From: Maratus speciosus
Lineage: Eukaryota; Arthropoda; Arachnida; Araneae; Salticidae
DNA length: 64,000 bases
NCBI GenBank assembly: GCA_963932465.1
Contig: OZ010798.1
Coordinates: 19,452,981-19,516,980, forward strand
Direction of reading: 5' to 3'
Below, in pieces: positions 1-11,959 of this stretch. Numbering within the stretch: position 1 is the stretch's first letter; every line of letters begins with the position of its first letter. The notes beneath the pieces were generated by a model. That model worked only from the letters and a program-made list of their open reading frames with translations, searched no databases and was not told the origin of the DNA. A program made the translations under genes and the position numbers.

Positions 1-2
1 TG

Positions 3-122
3 GTTGGTACAAACTCTCGTTTGACACGTTGGGCTCTATTTTTGCAGCCATTAAAGTTTGAAATTACACATAAGCCAGGAAAATTACATGGAAATGCAGA
101 TGCTCTAAGTAGGAAGATTTAG
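3..122 (+). pseudogene. Ty3/gypsy-type Pol, C-terminal end of RNase H (partial)
   Basis: An open frame enters from the left edge and runs 39 codons to a TAG at 120-122. It carries the classic end of a Ty3/gypsy RNase H domain: NSRLTRWALFLQPL near the start, then ITHKPGK and GNADALSR just before the stop. In the family this domain degrades the RNA strand during reverse transcription, and it is normally followed in the same frame by a linker and about 400 residues of integrase. Here the frame stops two residues after DALSR, and only about 450 nt separate it from the 3' LTR, so no integrase can fit. Either the integrase was deleted or the element has a different domain order. The upstream part lies outside the window, so intactness cannot be judged. 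Confidence 0.85.
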
Positions 123-575
123 AATCAGAGTTGGATTTTCTGTTTGGAATTTAGTGTTCAAAATTTTAATACTTGTAGGCGTTTTATTAAGATATTGTGC
201 TGTATGTAAAAATTTAGTTACCTAGATTGTGTTATAGTTTTTTTTTTTTTTTTTTTTTTTGAGTTAGTATTATATTTAAATATTTTAAATTTAAATTAAT
301 TGTTCTAGCATCAGAAATGTAAATTCTTTTTATTCTTTTGATTAACTATGTTTAAGGAAAATTCTGAAAATTTCATATTTTTGGTATGTCCTTTGAAATT
401 GAGAGTGGGCATTCTTGAAATTAAGTAGAACTTTCATAATTGGGTCAAAAGTCTAAATGATATTTTATTGCTGATTTAATGGTGTGCTTGACCTCTCGGA
501 AAATATATTAAAAGGGCTTATTACGTGAATTCATGCCAAATATTTCCTATGGAAATCTCTTTTGGGGGAAGGTGT
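123..575 (+). other. 3' untranslated part of the gypsy-type element and polypurine tract
   Basis: Non-coding sequence between the RNase H stop and the LTR, with a run of about 20 T at 240-260. The last bases (about 564-575, TTTGGGGGAAGGTG) form a purine-rich tract directly before the LTR, as expected for the plus-strand primer of an LTR retrotransposon. No integrase motif is seen in any frame. Confidence 0.6.
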
Positions 576-1093
576 TGTGATATCGTACCTTCTCCACAAA
601 TTTTCGACGGGGGAAGCAACAGGCATTTCCGTGGAGGACAATAGTCTTTTGTGTAAAGGCATGCAGGGGAAATAGCAGGCATTCCTCTGTCCTTGGGATC
701 TGCTCAACAGAGTATTTCCACTTTTTCAAGAAATAGGGAGGACTGGACAATGTGTGGCAACTCGTCCCCAAAGTGAAAGAAAGAAAAGGCTCAGGCAGGA
801 GCTGGTGAGCAGGCTGAACAGTAGACTGGAGACACTGATCAAGTCAGGTCGTTTTTTATCAACGGAAGAGATGCGAGTAAAAATCGTTTACTCAGGCTGG
901 ATATGAGAAGTATAGAACTGTTAATAAAAAGTGAGAGTGTCTACCTATGAATGGTAAAGTTTGTTATTACATTTTTCAAATCTATTTTAGTTGTTCTAAT
1001 AAAGGACTTTGGTAAGCAATATGTATTATTATTTTTCAACGATCATCTCACAAGAGCTTAGTGAACCAAAAAGCTCTGGCCCACTACATCACA
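576..1093 (+). repeat. 3' LTR of the gypsy-type element
   Basis: About 518 bp starting TGTGAT and ending ATCACA, a perfect 6-bp terminal inverted repeat of TG...CA type. It lies directly downstream of a polypurine tract, and an AATAAA signal occurs at 998-1003. The matching 5' LTR would lie left of the window, so the boundaries rest on the inverted ends and the tract only. Confidence 0.65.
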
Positions 1094-2723
1094 CCCTTCT
1101 TGGCAGTCGGGTAATAAGCAAGATGGAAGTGGATTATTTTAACTTACCGTAATGGTTTCCAACTAATCAAAAACTAAAATTTTACATTTTCTAATAAAAA
1201 AAAATTTCATAAAATGGCTTCTCTTACAGCAAGCAGCTGACAACAATGTGACAACAGCTGTTCCAACATTCAAACAAAAATATTATGTCTAGTGCCACGT
1301 GTAAAATTCATTTCCGCCTGAAATGGCGTAATATTTAAAAAAATTGATCAACTACTGGAGGGGTATCAAATACTGGCGCGATCACCCCACTTGTTAAGAC
1401 AGGTAACCTATATAAAATAGCTTTTTACCTCACTCTCTTGCGATTCCATCCCAGCAGGTTCTATGATTCTGGTGGAAATACTACCACACAAATATATTTG
1501 CTAAGACGGAAGCACGGAATTTTCCCCCATTCCTTTCGATTTTGTCTTTTCAAGTTTTAACGTACTTTTACTATTTATTGTTTGTTACAGACGATTTTCA
1601 TTTCGAAATGGCCGATGAACTGAAATAAATACAGTAAAATTGATCTAAATTATTCTAAAAGAGCCAAAATCCCCCCCCCCCCCCCAATAAAAAAAAGCAA
1701 ATGGAATCAACACTTTGTTTGTGATAGGTACCTGGAAATCTGTGAAAACGGAATTCATTATAGGATTAAAAATTAGATCCGTTTTAGACAGTTTTTCGCC
1801 TTAGCATGAGGGTATTTCTTTCATCGGACCATCGCAGTTACTTTAACTTCGACAGGATTCCGTCATAGGCAGGTTCCTTTTTCTCAAGTTTTACTGTATT
1901 AAAGGTATACATACAAGTGTCATGCGTTTACGCATGGAAATAACTTCATAAAATTACCAGAAAAGTGTTGAGTTTGAATTTGAGAATATGCGTACTACAA
2001 ACGCGGAATCTACTGTTTCCGTTAGTTAAGTTTAAATGCGTCATTATTTGTTAATTAGTACCGCATGTTATGAAACTCCGGTTCATAAATGTAAACAGAG
2101 TGTCATTCCCTTTCCCAAATGTAATTCGAGAATTCCAATGTGTTTACTGTTAAAAACGTCCTTCAATATCGAAAACCAGAAGGCAGGATGACGTTTTATA
2201 GAAACGGCCTTCCTGCCGGTGTTTACCATCATCCTTTTTTTGTTCTTCAGATTACGAGCTGATCAGCTGCCCGCTATTATAATAACTATTCGAGGGAAAA
2301 CATTTTTTTTAGACCGGTGTTTCTCAATCTTTTTGAGTTTGCGATTACATTTCGAATTTCATAAGATGTTCTCAACATACCATGAATTTTAGAGTGAAAA
2401 ACTCGTTTTGTTCATATCTGTTTTTGTTATTGAAGCAGGGAGAAATTTTTATAAAATTAAATTCAAACGGTATTTATTTTTTATTTTCTCAAGCATTTCG
2501 TAGAACAGCGGGTCCCTATCTGTGTTGTAAGGTGCCCTAGGAGCTGTACAATGTACATATATAACGCTATCAACTTTTTGGCAATTTTGGAACCCCTACC
2601 CCTACTAATGGTATCGTTTTCAGTGTCTAAACATTCTTTTTATTTTTACAATTTTTCAATTCCTACTATTAGTTCACACTCTCCCTATATTTATTTATTC
2701 ATATATTTATTTATTTATATATT
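1094..2723. other. Non-coding, no gene seen
   Basis: AT-rich DNA with a C homopolymer near 1672-1685 and a short imperfect hairpin at about 2178-2220 (AAGGCAGGA against TCCTGCC). The only longer frame here (2551-2886) has low-complexity composition and runs into the following inverted repeat. No protein family recognised. Confidence 0.6.
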
Positions 2724-3662
2724 TATTAAACAAAAACATAATTTGAAGAACAAATTAAAAAAACAAAATTTATTTCCTATATTGTTTAAGCCAGAGAAGG
2801 GACAGATATTAAGATATTTCATTCAATTAGTTCTACATTTAATGTTAAATTTTTGTAACAAATTAGTTAAGCCAATTGAAGATTAAAAAATAAAAATAAA
2901 ATTCATACAATATGATGCTTAAAACACCCTAAAAAATTAGATTCCGTTCAAATGAAATCGAAAGAAATCTTAGACTTCTTCCATTTTTAATTGAAAATAT
3001 TTGTATTGCAGATTTTGTATTATCTTTATGACAATTGTGCATAAAATGATGAGAGGCATGCAAAATACAAAACTTAAAAAAAAGACCATAATGAAGGGAA
3101 CGAATATATTTTCATTCCCTTCATTATGACCTAATACATGGTATACAGGAGTTTCCGTGTTAAAACACACTTTCATCATGTAAATGCTATAGTTATAGCT
3201 CGGATGAATGAAACTAGCGCTGCAGTTCGCAGCCAAGTCCAACAAATAAGAGTGAATTATGTCAGCCAGTAATCGTCTGGATAGCCTAACAGGTAAGGCT
3301 TTGGCACGGCACGCCAAGTATCCAAGTTCGATTCCTGGTCTGGACATTTTTCGCTCTGTTGGAATAAACGTCAACTGTGCTACTCCATTCTCGAATAAGG
3401 CTTAAAAAAAGTCTAAGATTTATTTCGGTTTCATTTGAACCGAATCTAATTTTTTAGGGTGTTTTAAGTATCATATTGTATGAATTTTATTTTTATTTTT
3501 TAATCTTTAATTGGCTTAACTAATTTGATACAAAAATTTAACATTAAATGTAGAACTAATTGAATGAAATATCTTAATATCTGTCCCTTCTCTGGCTTAA
3601 ACAATATAGGAAATAAATTTTGTTTTTTTAATTTGTTCTTCAAATTATGTTTTTGTTTAATA
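2724..3662. mobile_element. Fold-back element with about 254-bp inverted arms
   Basis: The left arm (2724-2977) reappears as its reverse complement at 3409-3662, with only scattered mismatches. Both arms start TATTAAAC from the outside. The 430-bp centre contains a tRNA-like segment. There is no transposase frame, so this is a non-autonomous element or an inverted duplication. A diverged piece of the arm recurs at about 22095-22190, which shows that it is a dispersed family. No target duplication is clear. Confidence 0.75.
3275..3346 (+). repeat. tRNA-derived SINE-like segment
   Basis: An A-box-like TAGCCTAACAGG (3282-3293) and a B-box-like GTTCGATTC (about 3326-3334) are spaced as in a tRNA gene. 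The first and last bases do not pair as an acceptor stem, so it is not a working tRNA. It lies between the arms of the fold-back element. Confidence 0.5.
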
Positions 3663-4919
3663 TGTCAAGTTTTTTTAATAACTACTGCACTCAGACGAAC
3701 GCACTTCAAAATTAATAGAGTATCATCATCAGGCTTTGATGTATGCGGTATTGCATCACAATGTGGGATGCAGTTTACCAATGTGTAATTCAAAATGTTT
3801 CACCACTGTAGCAATGCAGGTTGCGGTAGTTTGGACAAAAACTTCTAATCTGGACGTAAAAAATCTATAATCAAAACATAAAAAATTAACTTAACTTAAA
3901 TTTAGATACCTTACTTCCCACTCAGGAATGCTATGAATGTAAATGTAAATTGTGTTGAATCCTTACTGCTAATATTTAACAATACTATAGCTGTGATACA
4001 GTAAAAAATACAAAAAAATAACAGTTTTACTTAAATTTTTAAACCTTATTCTCTCCCAAGGGGTGATGTAATCACATCAGAAAATTATTACTTAAGTTTA
4101 ACTTGGGGTATAAATAGTTCTCATCTCGGAAAAAAAAAATACATTTTAAAATTTAAGTTATGTAATTCCCCACTAAGTTCGCTACCTGCGTAAAAATAGC
4201 TAGCCATTAAAAACTATTTACTAAAATATAAACTTGACCAAAGCAAAAACGTATTTTGAAAATATCCTTTTTATTTCCCCTATAACGCCATATTTACCTT
4301 TTTAATTTTTGAAAAAAAAAACTAGCTCAATTTAATATTTCACGTGAAAATCTTTCAACTAAAAAGAAATAAATTATTATTACGGCTTTTGAAATTTTTG
4401 CAACAATGAAGTAAAAATGCTACATTTTCTATGAAAAATGTCCGTTGATTTTCAATGAAAAAAGCGAAAATTGGAATTATTAAGAAAATTATTTGAATAA
4501 TGTAAAAAAAAAAAAAAAATGGCCCATGTTTTTCTCTGGCTTATAATTGACCCATATGCAAAGGCATTTCACCATTCGTTTTGACCCTGACGTCAGGCAA
4601 ACACTTTTACACTTTAAATTTATAATATCGTTTGAATTAGTAAAGAATAAAAAATGAGTGGCATCAGGGACAAAAAGGTGGGAAGAAAAAATGAAAAAGT
4701 TATGATCTCCATAGGCTTTTCCATGTTAAATTAACGTTGAGAAGTGACACTGGAAATAAATAAGTATTGCGCTGCCGCGCAATACTTAAATATATCTTGT
4801 TCAAATTTTCAATCGTTAATAAAATACTCATTATTCATCCTATCAAGTTGAAATGCATTTTTTTAAACTTATACTGGATGACAATGGATGTTAATACAGT
4901 TTTTTCAAATATTAATTCA
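3663..4919. other. Non-coding, low-complexity AT-rich DNA
   Basis: No gene seen. Contains A-rich runs (about 4503-4518) and one strong hairpin, listed separately. Confidence 0.6.
4762..4789. repeat. Perfect short hairpin
   Basis: The segment AAGTATTGCGC is followed after TGCC by its exact reverse complement GCGCAATACTT. It could be the scar or tip of a small inverted-repeat element. Confidence 0.6.
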
Positions 4920-5210
4920 TTCATTAAATTTTAATTAATTAATTTTAGTTTTGCATGGGAAACAAAATGGCGGCCATTGGTTATTGAAGATCAATGAAAG
5001 TATTTTCAATAAGGGGTTACCATAGGAGACCACCCTATTATGTCGCCAAATATTGCCAAGTTTGACGCCAACTTGGTGATAGATCGCCAGATTTGGCGGC
5101 CAAAATGAGTCGCCAAAAGTGACGACAACTTGACGAAATCTCTAATATTTCGCCCAATTCCCATAGAGTTCCATTGTAAACCTACTTGCTTATAGAAAAT
5201 CAACAAATTG
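4920..5210 (-). repeat. TTTGGCG-rich repeat, relative of 54190-54400
   Basis: The reverse complement matches the segment at about 54190-54400. Both carry several GCCAAA/TTTGGCG words and the same order of flanking words. The copy at 54 kb adjoins a minus-strand Helitron 3' end, so this is probably a Helitron fragment. Confidence 0.6.
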
Positions 5211-5969
5211 AGATATTTTAATGCAACAAAAACTAATATTAGCTGAAGGGATTCTATTAATTTTTTCTTTGATGACCTAAGTAGGAATTGACTTTAAAAA
5301 CAAAATTTTTATATTACTTGTTTTTCTTTCTTTTTCTTTTCATACGTTAGCAATAATATACAAGTATGGCTATGCATTTATTATTCGCATAGTTTACTAA
5401 TTCAAAGGAAAATAAGTCAAAATGAAATAACACAAAACTCCTCAAAGCAAAAAGTTTGGGAACCTCTGCCGTAGGTGGATTAGGATTTCAGTCCTGTACC
5501 GAGTTGGGTAGACCAATTTTACACAAACCCAACCCAACTGGTTCGTGTCGGGCTGAGTGTATAAATTTCTTCTTTTTTTCTCAGGCCGTGTTCGGTTAAA
5601 ATTCTGGTTGGTGTTTCCTCCACACTTTAAATTTGGAGGGCGCGCCAGAGCGCATCAGACTGTGACAAAGGAACGGGGCTGTACCGCACTTAACTTTAAA
5701 ATAAAAATATGTTTTACACCAAGCATTAACTTATCTTTATTTACGGTACAAGCACAGTACACGCAATTACAAAAGCTTTAAGTACATACATAGCATACAG
5801 TTAGGAAAGTTATGATAAAAACGCTCGTCAAAATGCCAGGGGTTCGAAAAAGTTTTTCCGCCAATCCCTTGGCCAGAGAGTTCTCTCTCCAGAGACACCA
5901 CGTCTCTCGACGGTCGCTCAAATGCATTACCTCTTGCACACCCCTCAGAACGGGTATATCCCACATAGG
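5211..5969. other. Unrecognised non-coding region
   Basis: Contains a GGGTTGGGT-type word pattern (5500-5560) like other hAT-type MITE ends in this window, and a moderately GC-rich stretch at 5580-5960. Short frames on both strands here (for example 5557-5781) match nothing I know. Confidence 0.4.
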
Positions 5970-6150
5970 ATTTTTAGTTTGCAGAAAAGTTGCAACAGTC
6001 TTGCTTTGAAAACCTACAAAGTTGCTGTAAGCTCAGCATGAGAAGACTGAAAGTTCATAGCAAGACTGCAGCAAGATAACGCAAACGCCGAAGTAACCAC
6101 ACTTTGAACTTGCAGCGAACTTGTCTGGCAAGTTAAATTCATGCTGTATC
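5970..6150 (+). repeat. Dispersed repeat, copy of 16192-16350
   Basis: Shares long word matches with 16192-16350 in the same order: TTTGCAGAAAA, CAAAGTTGC, AAGCTCAGCATGA, then a TTGAACTTGCAGC block. The copy at 16 kb lies just upstream of the Transib transposase start. Confidence 0.65.
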
Positions 6151-6479
6151 AAATTTACTGAAAATTAACGGCAAACAAGTAATCAAAAATACTGCAAAGT
6201 AGTAATCTTTCCACACTATCCGTTTACAACTGTTACACTATAAGTTGCACCCTTCGAATGGGTCCGTAGACCTGATCAGGTCTATTGATGCGAGCGCACT
6301 ATCAAAAGGTGCATGCATCGTTTTATTTTATCACCAACAAACAAGTTAAGGTAATACTTGTACTTTTCAATACGAGCATTTTTTGGTATTTGATAAGTAT
6401 AGCGTTTAGAAAAAGAGGTGCCTACCGAATAAAATTTCTGCGTATGTGCTGATGCTGAATGTCTATTCCCTCAACAGAG

Positions 6480-6690
6480 GGATTTTTTGCTTTCATCACT
6501 TTCGGGAATTAAAGACAGTCTTGCTATGAGTTTCACAACAAACTACTCATGTATGAGTGATGGTTCACCTTGCGGGAGATTTGTTGCGAATTTCTCAATT
6601 CAAATTTGTCACGGCATGATAATATCAGAAAAAAACAAACTTGCTACTAATGTTCATGCTATCTGGGATATGCTCCGCTAGATTCAAGTG
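6480..6690 (+). repeat. Dispersed repeat, relative of 28530-28700
   Basis: Shares a right-hand part with 28530-28700 (a TTGCTACTAATG-like word followed by CATGCTATCTGGG). The 64-codon frame inside it resembles no known protein, so I treat the segment as repeat DNA. Confidence 0.45.
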
Positions 6691-7473
6691 ATTTTGAAGA
6701 GGTATGAGGATGAGTTTAAGTATCTAGAATTATTACTATTTCAACGTCACTATACTGTCTAGTACTGAAGATTTCTTCGAAAGTTATGAGTTCTGCAATG
6801 TCAGAAAGAACGTTAAGGGGACAGTTTACCTTAAAATTTATCAAAAAGTCGATTTTTCTTTTTAAATATTAAATGAAAGCCTGTTTAGTTGTGAATATTT
6901 TGACACCTCATTTTTGTCCATACGGTAATTCTATCGCGATATATTAAAAATTTTGTCAATACATCCAGCGCAATAATGACCCACACAAATTAAAACTTTA
7001 AATGGCTTTTTCTCCATGTTCCTATTTTCTTCAGTTTCATGTTTTAAAAATGTTAAGGATTTTTTCGTATTTGAGATAGAGATTTAAGCTTTTTTGTACA
7101 TGGTCTTTATTATATACGTGATAAATCTGCTCATGGAATTAGTTTTCGGGTTTTTGTTATTTAAAAAAAAAATAAAAGTATATGAAGATATGTTAGATTT
7201 TATCGTTTTACACTATATATAACAGTAAAACAATTATATAATAAATGTAACATTAGATATATCTAAAACTCCATGCGCAGTCTTGTGTAATACACATTTG
7301 AAAATCTAAAAAAAAAAAATTGGCAAAAATATCAGTATTTAAAAAAGTAGTAGGAATTTAAAAAAAAAAATCAAATTTTTGTTAGCTTTTTAAGAATTTT
7401 AATTAATTATGTAGTCATTTTTTTTTTTCAAAATTTACTTTTAGTAAAACATAGTGGTGTAGTCCTAAAAAAA

Positions 7474-8353
7474 CAGAGGGTATACGTTCTAAGCAGAGGG
7501 TATACGCTCAAGGCAGAGGGTATACCCTAGTGCAGAGTCGGCGAACCTATGGCACGCGTGCCACTTTTGACACGCGAAAGAATAATTTTTGCACGGCGCG
7601 ACCTTGATTATGTCTCTAAATCAGAATACAGTGATTTTACACAAAATACATGGACTTTGATGATCTGATTCGATTCTAAATTAGCTTAATTGAAATTGAA
7701 GAATTTTAATCTTATTCAATATGATTTCGAAAATTTATCAAACAAAGAAAATATTTGAAAGCTATCAAAAGGAAAGATTATTATGTATTAATAAAGATAC
7801 GGATGGTAAATTATGGCAACTTGGAAATTAATTTCAGAACTATTTAAATAAACTGCCTTTTTTCTATTTTAATAACTTTCCCTACTATTTATAACTGTGA
7901 GTCATCATTTTCGCAAATGGATAATATCAAAAATCAAATAGAGAACAGTTGCCAGATAAATACATTTTAATTTGCATTCTATTAAAATTAACTGAGAAGG
8001 AACATGATTATTAATTATTTTTCATCCAAGGTAGAACACAATTAATCACATTATTTTTTTTTAATTAATTTCTAAAATATAATTAGTTCTATAATTATTT
8101 GAGTGCAATACTTACATGTATGTTATCCATTTCAAATAAGTAATTTTCAAGTAGTTTTGATTCATTATTTTTCAATCCACTAAATTTGCTTTTTAGTTGG
8201 CACGTCAAGGTTATGTAAAATATTTTTTGAAAAAAATTGGCACGCGACTATGAAAAGGTTCGCCAACCCTGCCCTAGTATATATATACTATAGCTTTCTT
8301 GGGAAACAGAGGGTATATGGTGTTCTTTAAAAAAAATCCAGAGGGTATACGGC
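7474..8353 (+). repeat. Five CAGAGGGTATA words split by the hAT insertion
   Basis: CAGAGGGTATA occurs at 7474, 7494 and 7514 to the left of the hAT MITE and at 8307 and 8339 to its right, followed by GTATACCCCCGTATA. The 20-nt spacing on the left indicates a short tandem array. The MITE at 7533-8271 landed inside this block. Confidence 0.7.
7533..8271. mobile_element. hAT-superfamily MITE
   Basis: 739 bp with ends CAGAGTCGGCGAACC and GGTTCGCCAACCCTG, close to the CAGGGTTGGCGAACC pattern typical of Charlie-like hAT elements. It is flanked by CCCTAGTG (7525-7532) and CCCTAGTA (8272-8279), an 8-bp target duplication with one mismatch. No transposase frame. Confidence 0.85.
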
Positions 8354-8461
8354 GTATACCCCCGTATATCGTCCGCTACATCCCTGGTTGAACATTGAAA
8401 TGCAGTGTTTGAACCATAATTTTTAAACTAAACAAAATTGTTGAAAAGGTAAACTGTCCCC

Positions 8462-8772
8462 TTAACAGAAAATAAATAGTCTCTTGAAACAAATTTACGA
8501 TTTTACATATGGACATTTTCTCTCTTGAAACTTAAGGGGGGAGCCACTTTATCTTCCTTATAAGATTCCTATTAGTCGTAATTGAATAAAAGAACTATGC
8601 ACAAAATATTACAGGACTATTTTCCGCCATTAGTACCAATTTGGACGTAAGTGCAGTGAACCAACCATTGCCAGTCGCTCCTTATTCTTGTTTATTGTTA
8701 AAAACGTTGCTAAGTTTTGTTCATAACATTCGGATTAATAACGTAAGCAACTATTACACATCATTATACAGT
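8462..8772. other. Non-coding spacer
   Basis: No gene or repeat recognised between the TTAA-flanked element and the next inverted-repeat element. The final ten bases are the left target duplication of that element. Confidence 0.5.
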
Positions 8773-9714
8773 AGGGTGTGCCGAAAAAAACTTTTTTTTC
8801 GATTTTTGATGATGAGTTGCGAAGAAAAGTTTCCACTGGTGGCGCTAAGTTTACACAAAAAATTTGATATTTTTCGGACAATTCCTTCATTTGCCGCAAA
8901 TGGCTTGAAGTTTTCCTCAAGTCAAGCGATTCTACCATCTAGTTTAGACAGTTGATGTCGCTGTCAGAGTGGAAGCTCGTTCGTATGAAGAATACATATC
9001 AAATGTTGCAGTTCTCTTCTTGATTTTTTCCAAAGCAGACTTTATTCGGACTTAGAAAATTATATAATGATTTTGCATTTTCTCCGCAGTGACCAGAAGG
9101 AGGTGTCAAGTGACCCAAATATTTCGAACCACGTTCAGACAACATGGTGATATTTGTTTCGTCTTTCTGTTGATGGTGCTGCTAGTCCCCCTTTTTTTTT
9201 CGAATAAAGATCGTTTTATTTTTTCTACTATCAAAAAAGATGCTTGTAATTTTTCTTCCTCCAAGATCTTCTTCGTCCAAGATTTTCTTCCTCCTGTATC
9301 TTCTTTGCAAGTTTCTTTTTCTGCCTCCTGACCTTGTCTTTATCGATGACGAGATCCTTATTCCCTGTTGTCACAATTTCTGCAATTTTAGCTCACTTAT
9401 ACGTGAAAAAGCTATAAAAGTCACCTAATTCAAAATGCATATAACTAGTAAATAATACATAATCAGAGCTTATTTAAACATTTCGTACACTAAACATGAC
9501 ATTTCAAATAAATTCAGCTAAAATAACTTAAATTTAACATTTTTTTAATTTTTTCTAAAAAAGTTCAAAAATCAGCATTTGAGCCATTTGTGGCAAATGA
9601 AGGAATTGTCCAACAAATCTCAAATTTTTTGCGTGAACTTAGTACCACCAGTGGCAATTTTTCCGCACTACCCATCATCAAAAATCGAAAAAAATTTTTT
9701 TTTCGGCCCACCTT
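8773..9714. mobile_element. Long-TIR element with 10-bp duplication (Mutator-like)
   Basis: The arms (about 8773-8925 and 9566-9714) are inverted copies, starting AGGGTGTGCCG and ending in the reverse complement of AAGGTGGGCCG. The flanks are a perfect ATTATACAGT direct repeat (8763-8772 and 9715-9724). Long terminal inverted repeats with a 9-10 bp duplication fit Mutator-like elements. The frames inside (for example 8641-8955, 9089-9331) resemble no transposase. Confidence 0.7.
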
Positions 9715-9852
9715 ATTATACAGTCCTCTCTCATACTGAACTTGCGCCAAGAACTTTATGGTCCGTCGAGCCGCAGCTCATAATTTTGAACTGTTACTGA
9801 ACTCCCATGTATAAGAAACGGGGGTCGCAATCGACTTATTCAATCATATATA

Positions 9853-10283
9853 CAGGGTGTCTGATTGCAATTTTCGTTTCCAACCTTAACAATGATGAAG
9901 ATATTGTTTTTAAAACGCGTTTTGTGTAAAATGGGACGACACCACGAGAACTGCTTCAAATGACCACTACACATGCCTAAACAACATAAGAGTTAAACTT
10001 ATCATTTTTCGGAATGTAGCTGGACGTCACTGACTGAATTACTGCGTATTTCCGGCACTTTTTATGATGTCATCCCTTTTAAAAGAAAGCAAAGCAAGTC
10101 CATTGAAAATACCTTTATTATTGTTCAAGTTACGAACGAAAATCCATGTTCGGATTGGAGTGAGGTATTCTGTATTTTTGATTCAATAAGGGATTACGAT
10201 CCTGGTTTCCTATACAATTATTTCTGCCTGTAGTCTGCCATACCACTTCTTAAAGTTTGTCTAACATTTTTTGAAACACCCTG
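9853..10283. mobile_element. TA-flanked MITE with CAGGGTGT ends
   Basis: 431 bp bounded by CAGGGTGT and ACACCCTG, with TA on both sides (9851-9852, 10284-10285). The 18087-18954 fold-back element has the same terminal octamer and the same TA target. No coding capacity. Confidence 0.65.
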
Positions 10284-10436
10284 TATTCCTGTATATGGAG
10301 TACTCCACGGGTCTACCCGGAAATTCTATTTAAAGCCAATCCAAAACCCTAACATTTTTTGAAACACCCTGTATTCCTGTATATGGAGTATTCCACGGGT
10401 CGACCCGAAAATTCTATTTAAAGCTAATCCCAAATC
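10261..10436 (+). repeat. Tandem duplication with 88-bp period
   Basis: The segment beginning CTAACATTTTTTGAAACACC at 10261 recurs from 10349 with a few mismatches. The duplicated unit includes the right end of the preceding MITE and a GGGTCTACCCG/GGGTCGACCCG motif. Confidence 0.8.
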
Positions 10437-10699
10437 CGACCAGATCCCGAAAAAAAAATGTCGATCTGAACCCGAAATAGAAGAAAAATAAACCACAATT
10501 TAATGCAATTATATCTCTAAAGCCAATTTTATCTTTTATATTATAAAATGAACATATATGTGCTCATTTATGATCAAATATATTGTTTTTACCCTCTTCT
10601 ATCTTTACAAGAAGAAAGTATTGTATTCGGGAAAATTTTCGACTTCCGGTTTCCGACGGATTTACACGTTTCATGGGTCAGAGATTTCGAAAATCACGT

Positions 10700-11590
10700 T
10701 TTTACAAAATTTTTGTCTGTGTGTATGTGACGCAAATTTTGTGGGCGCTCTATCTCAAGAACTAATGCACGGAATTTAATAAAAATTTATATTCAGTTAG
10801 TCCCTTATATAAATGGGTGCTGATTAGATTTTCGTGTAAATCGTCCAACAGGTAGCGCTACTAGGCTGCATTTTTCACGATTACCGCAATAGGTCTATCT
10901 CAAGAACTATTGAACGAATTTTCATCTTTCAAATTCAGTTAGGCGTTTGCACAAGTTGTTGCTGTTAAGATGTTGGTGTTAATCATCCAATAAGTGGCGC
11001 TGCTATGCAGAATTTTTCAAGATTTCTTCAATAGCCCTATCTTAAAAACTAATGCGCGGATTTTCATCAAATTTTAGATTCAGTTAGACGTTGACATAAG
11101 TTGTTCCTGATTAGGTTTTAGTAAAAATCACCCAACAGGTGGCGCTGCTAGGCTACATTTTGCTAGAGATCCTACATTAGAAAGAGATTGGACATTTACG
11201 AAATGTCCGCCATTTCCGTTACAAAGTAGATGGAACGCCGTACAACGCAATGCATTTTCGTCAGCGTCTAACACTTTTTATTTTACGAAAATTATAAAAT
11301 TTCATTTTATATGCCTGAGAGTCTATCAGATCATAAATACCAGCACATTTCCATTATAATGAGTATAAGAATTCTCAGAAAATGCATTTTTTTCATTTTG
11401 CTGAAATGCAGGTTTTCGAGTCTGGTCGGATAGCAGACGAAATTTTTGAAAGAGGTTGCTATATTTTGGTTGCTATTCTCTAACGTAGGATCTCTAGCAT
11501 TTTGCAGGATTTACACGATTTTAGCGATAGTCCTATCTCAAGAACTAATTCATGGAATTTCATATCTTTAGAATCCTAATGATGGGCATA
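10700..11590 (+). repeat. Tandem repeat of about 145-165 bp, interrupted by a MITE
   Basis: The words CTATCTCAAGAACTAATG and TGGCGCTGCTAGGC recur. The TATCT anchor lies near 10751, 10896, 11038 and, after removal of the 329-bp MITE, 11534. Units are diverged. Confidence 0.7.
11166..11494. mobile_element. TA-flanked MITE with GAGATCCTAC ends
   Basis: 329 bp starting GAGATCCTACATTAGA and ending in the matching reverse complement, flanked by TA (11164-11165, 11495-11496). It interrupts a unit of the surrounding tandem repeat, which makes it the younger event. TA target suggests the Tc1/mariner group. Confidence 0.75.
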
Positions 11591-11836
11591 GATTGCCATT
11601 TATTTTTGCACTGTGATAGCGAATTTTGAAGTACGAACATGTATGAGATAGAAGAAAGTTTTGGGATTGGCACGTCCGACTAGTTTTTGTCTGAAAAAAT
11701 ATTCTAGAGTTATTGAAAAAAAAATCCAGTCAACCCGAACTCGACCCCGATAAATCAAATCCCAACTCGAAATCGATCCGAAACTGAAAGAGCCAACCCG
11801 AACCGAATTCGACCCACAAAGTAACAAATTAAGGGT

Positions 11837-11926
11837 CCTGTCCCTGCCGGCGAAAGCACTCACGAGCTAATGCTAATCCTATGGGGAGGAATTTTTCCAA
11901 TATCTCGTTTGCATTTCGACATTTTT

Positions 11927-11959
<33 letters not shown>

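Larger units (their letters stand above)
6817..8461. mobile_element. TTAA-flanked element (piggyBac-like), host to a hAT MITE
   Basis: The ends are GGGGACAGTTTACCTT at 6817 and its reverse complement finishing at 8461, each abutted by TTAA (6813-6816 and 8462-8465). A TTAA target is the hallmark of the piggyBac superfamily. There is no transposase frame, so the element is non-autonomous. A hAT-type MITE has inserted into it at 7533-8271. Confidence 0.75.

Noticed and set aside
3275..3346. A functional tRNA gene
   Set aside because: Promoter boxes are present, but the acceptor stem does not pair. SINE-like.
2970..3374. 134-codon minus-strand frame
   Set aside because: Spans the SINE-like centre and one arm of a fold-back element. 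Reads as antisense repeat.
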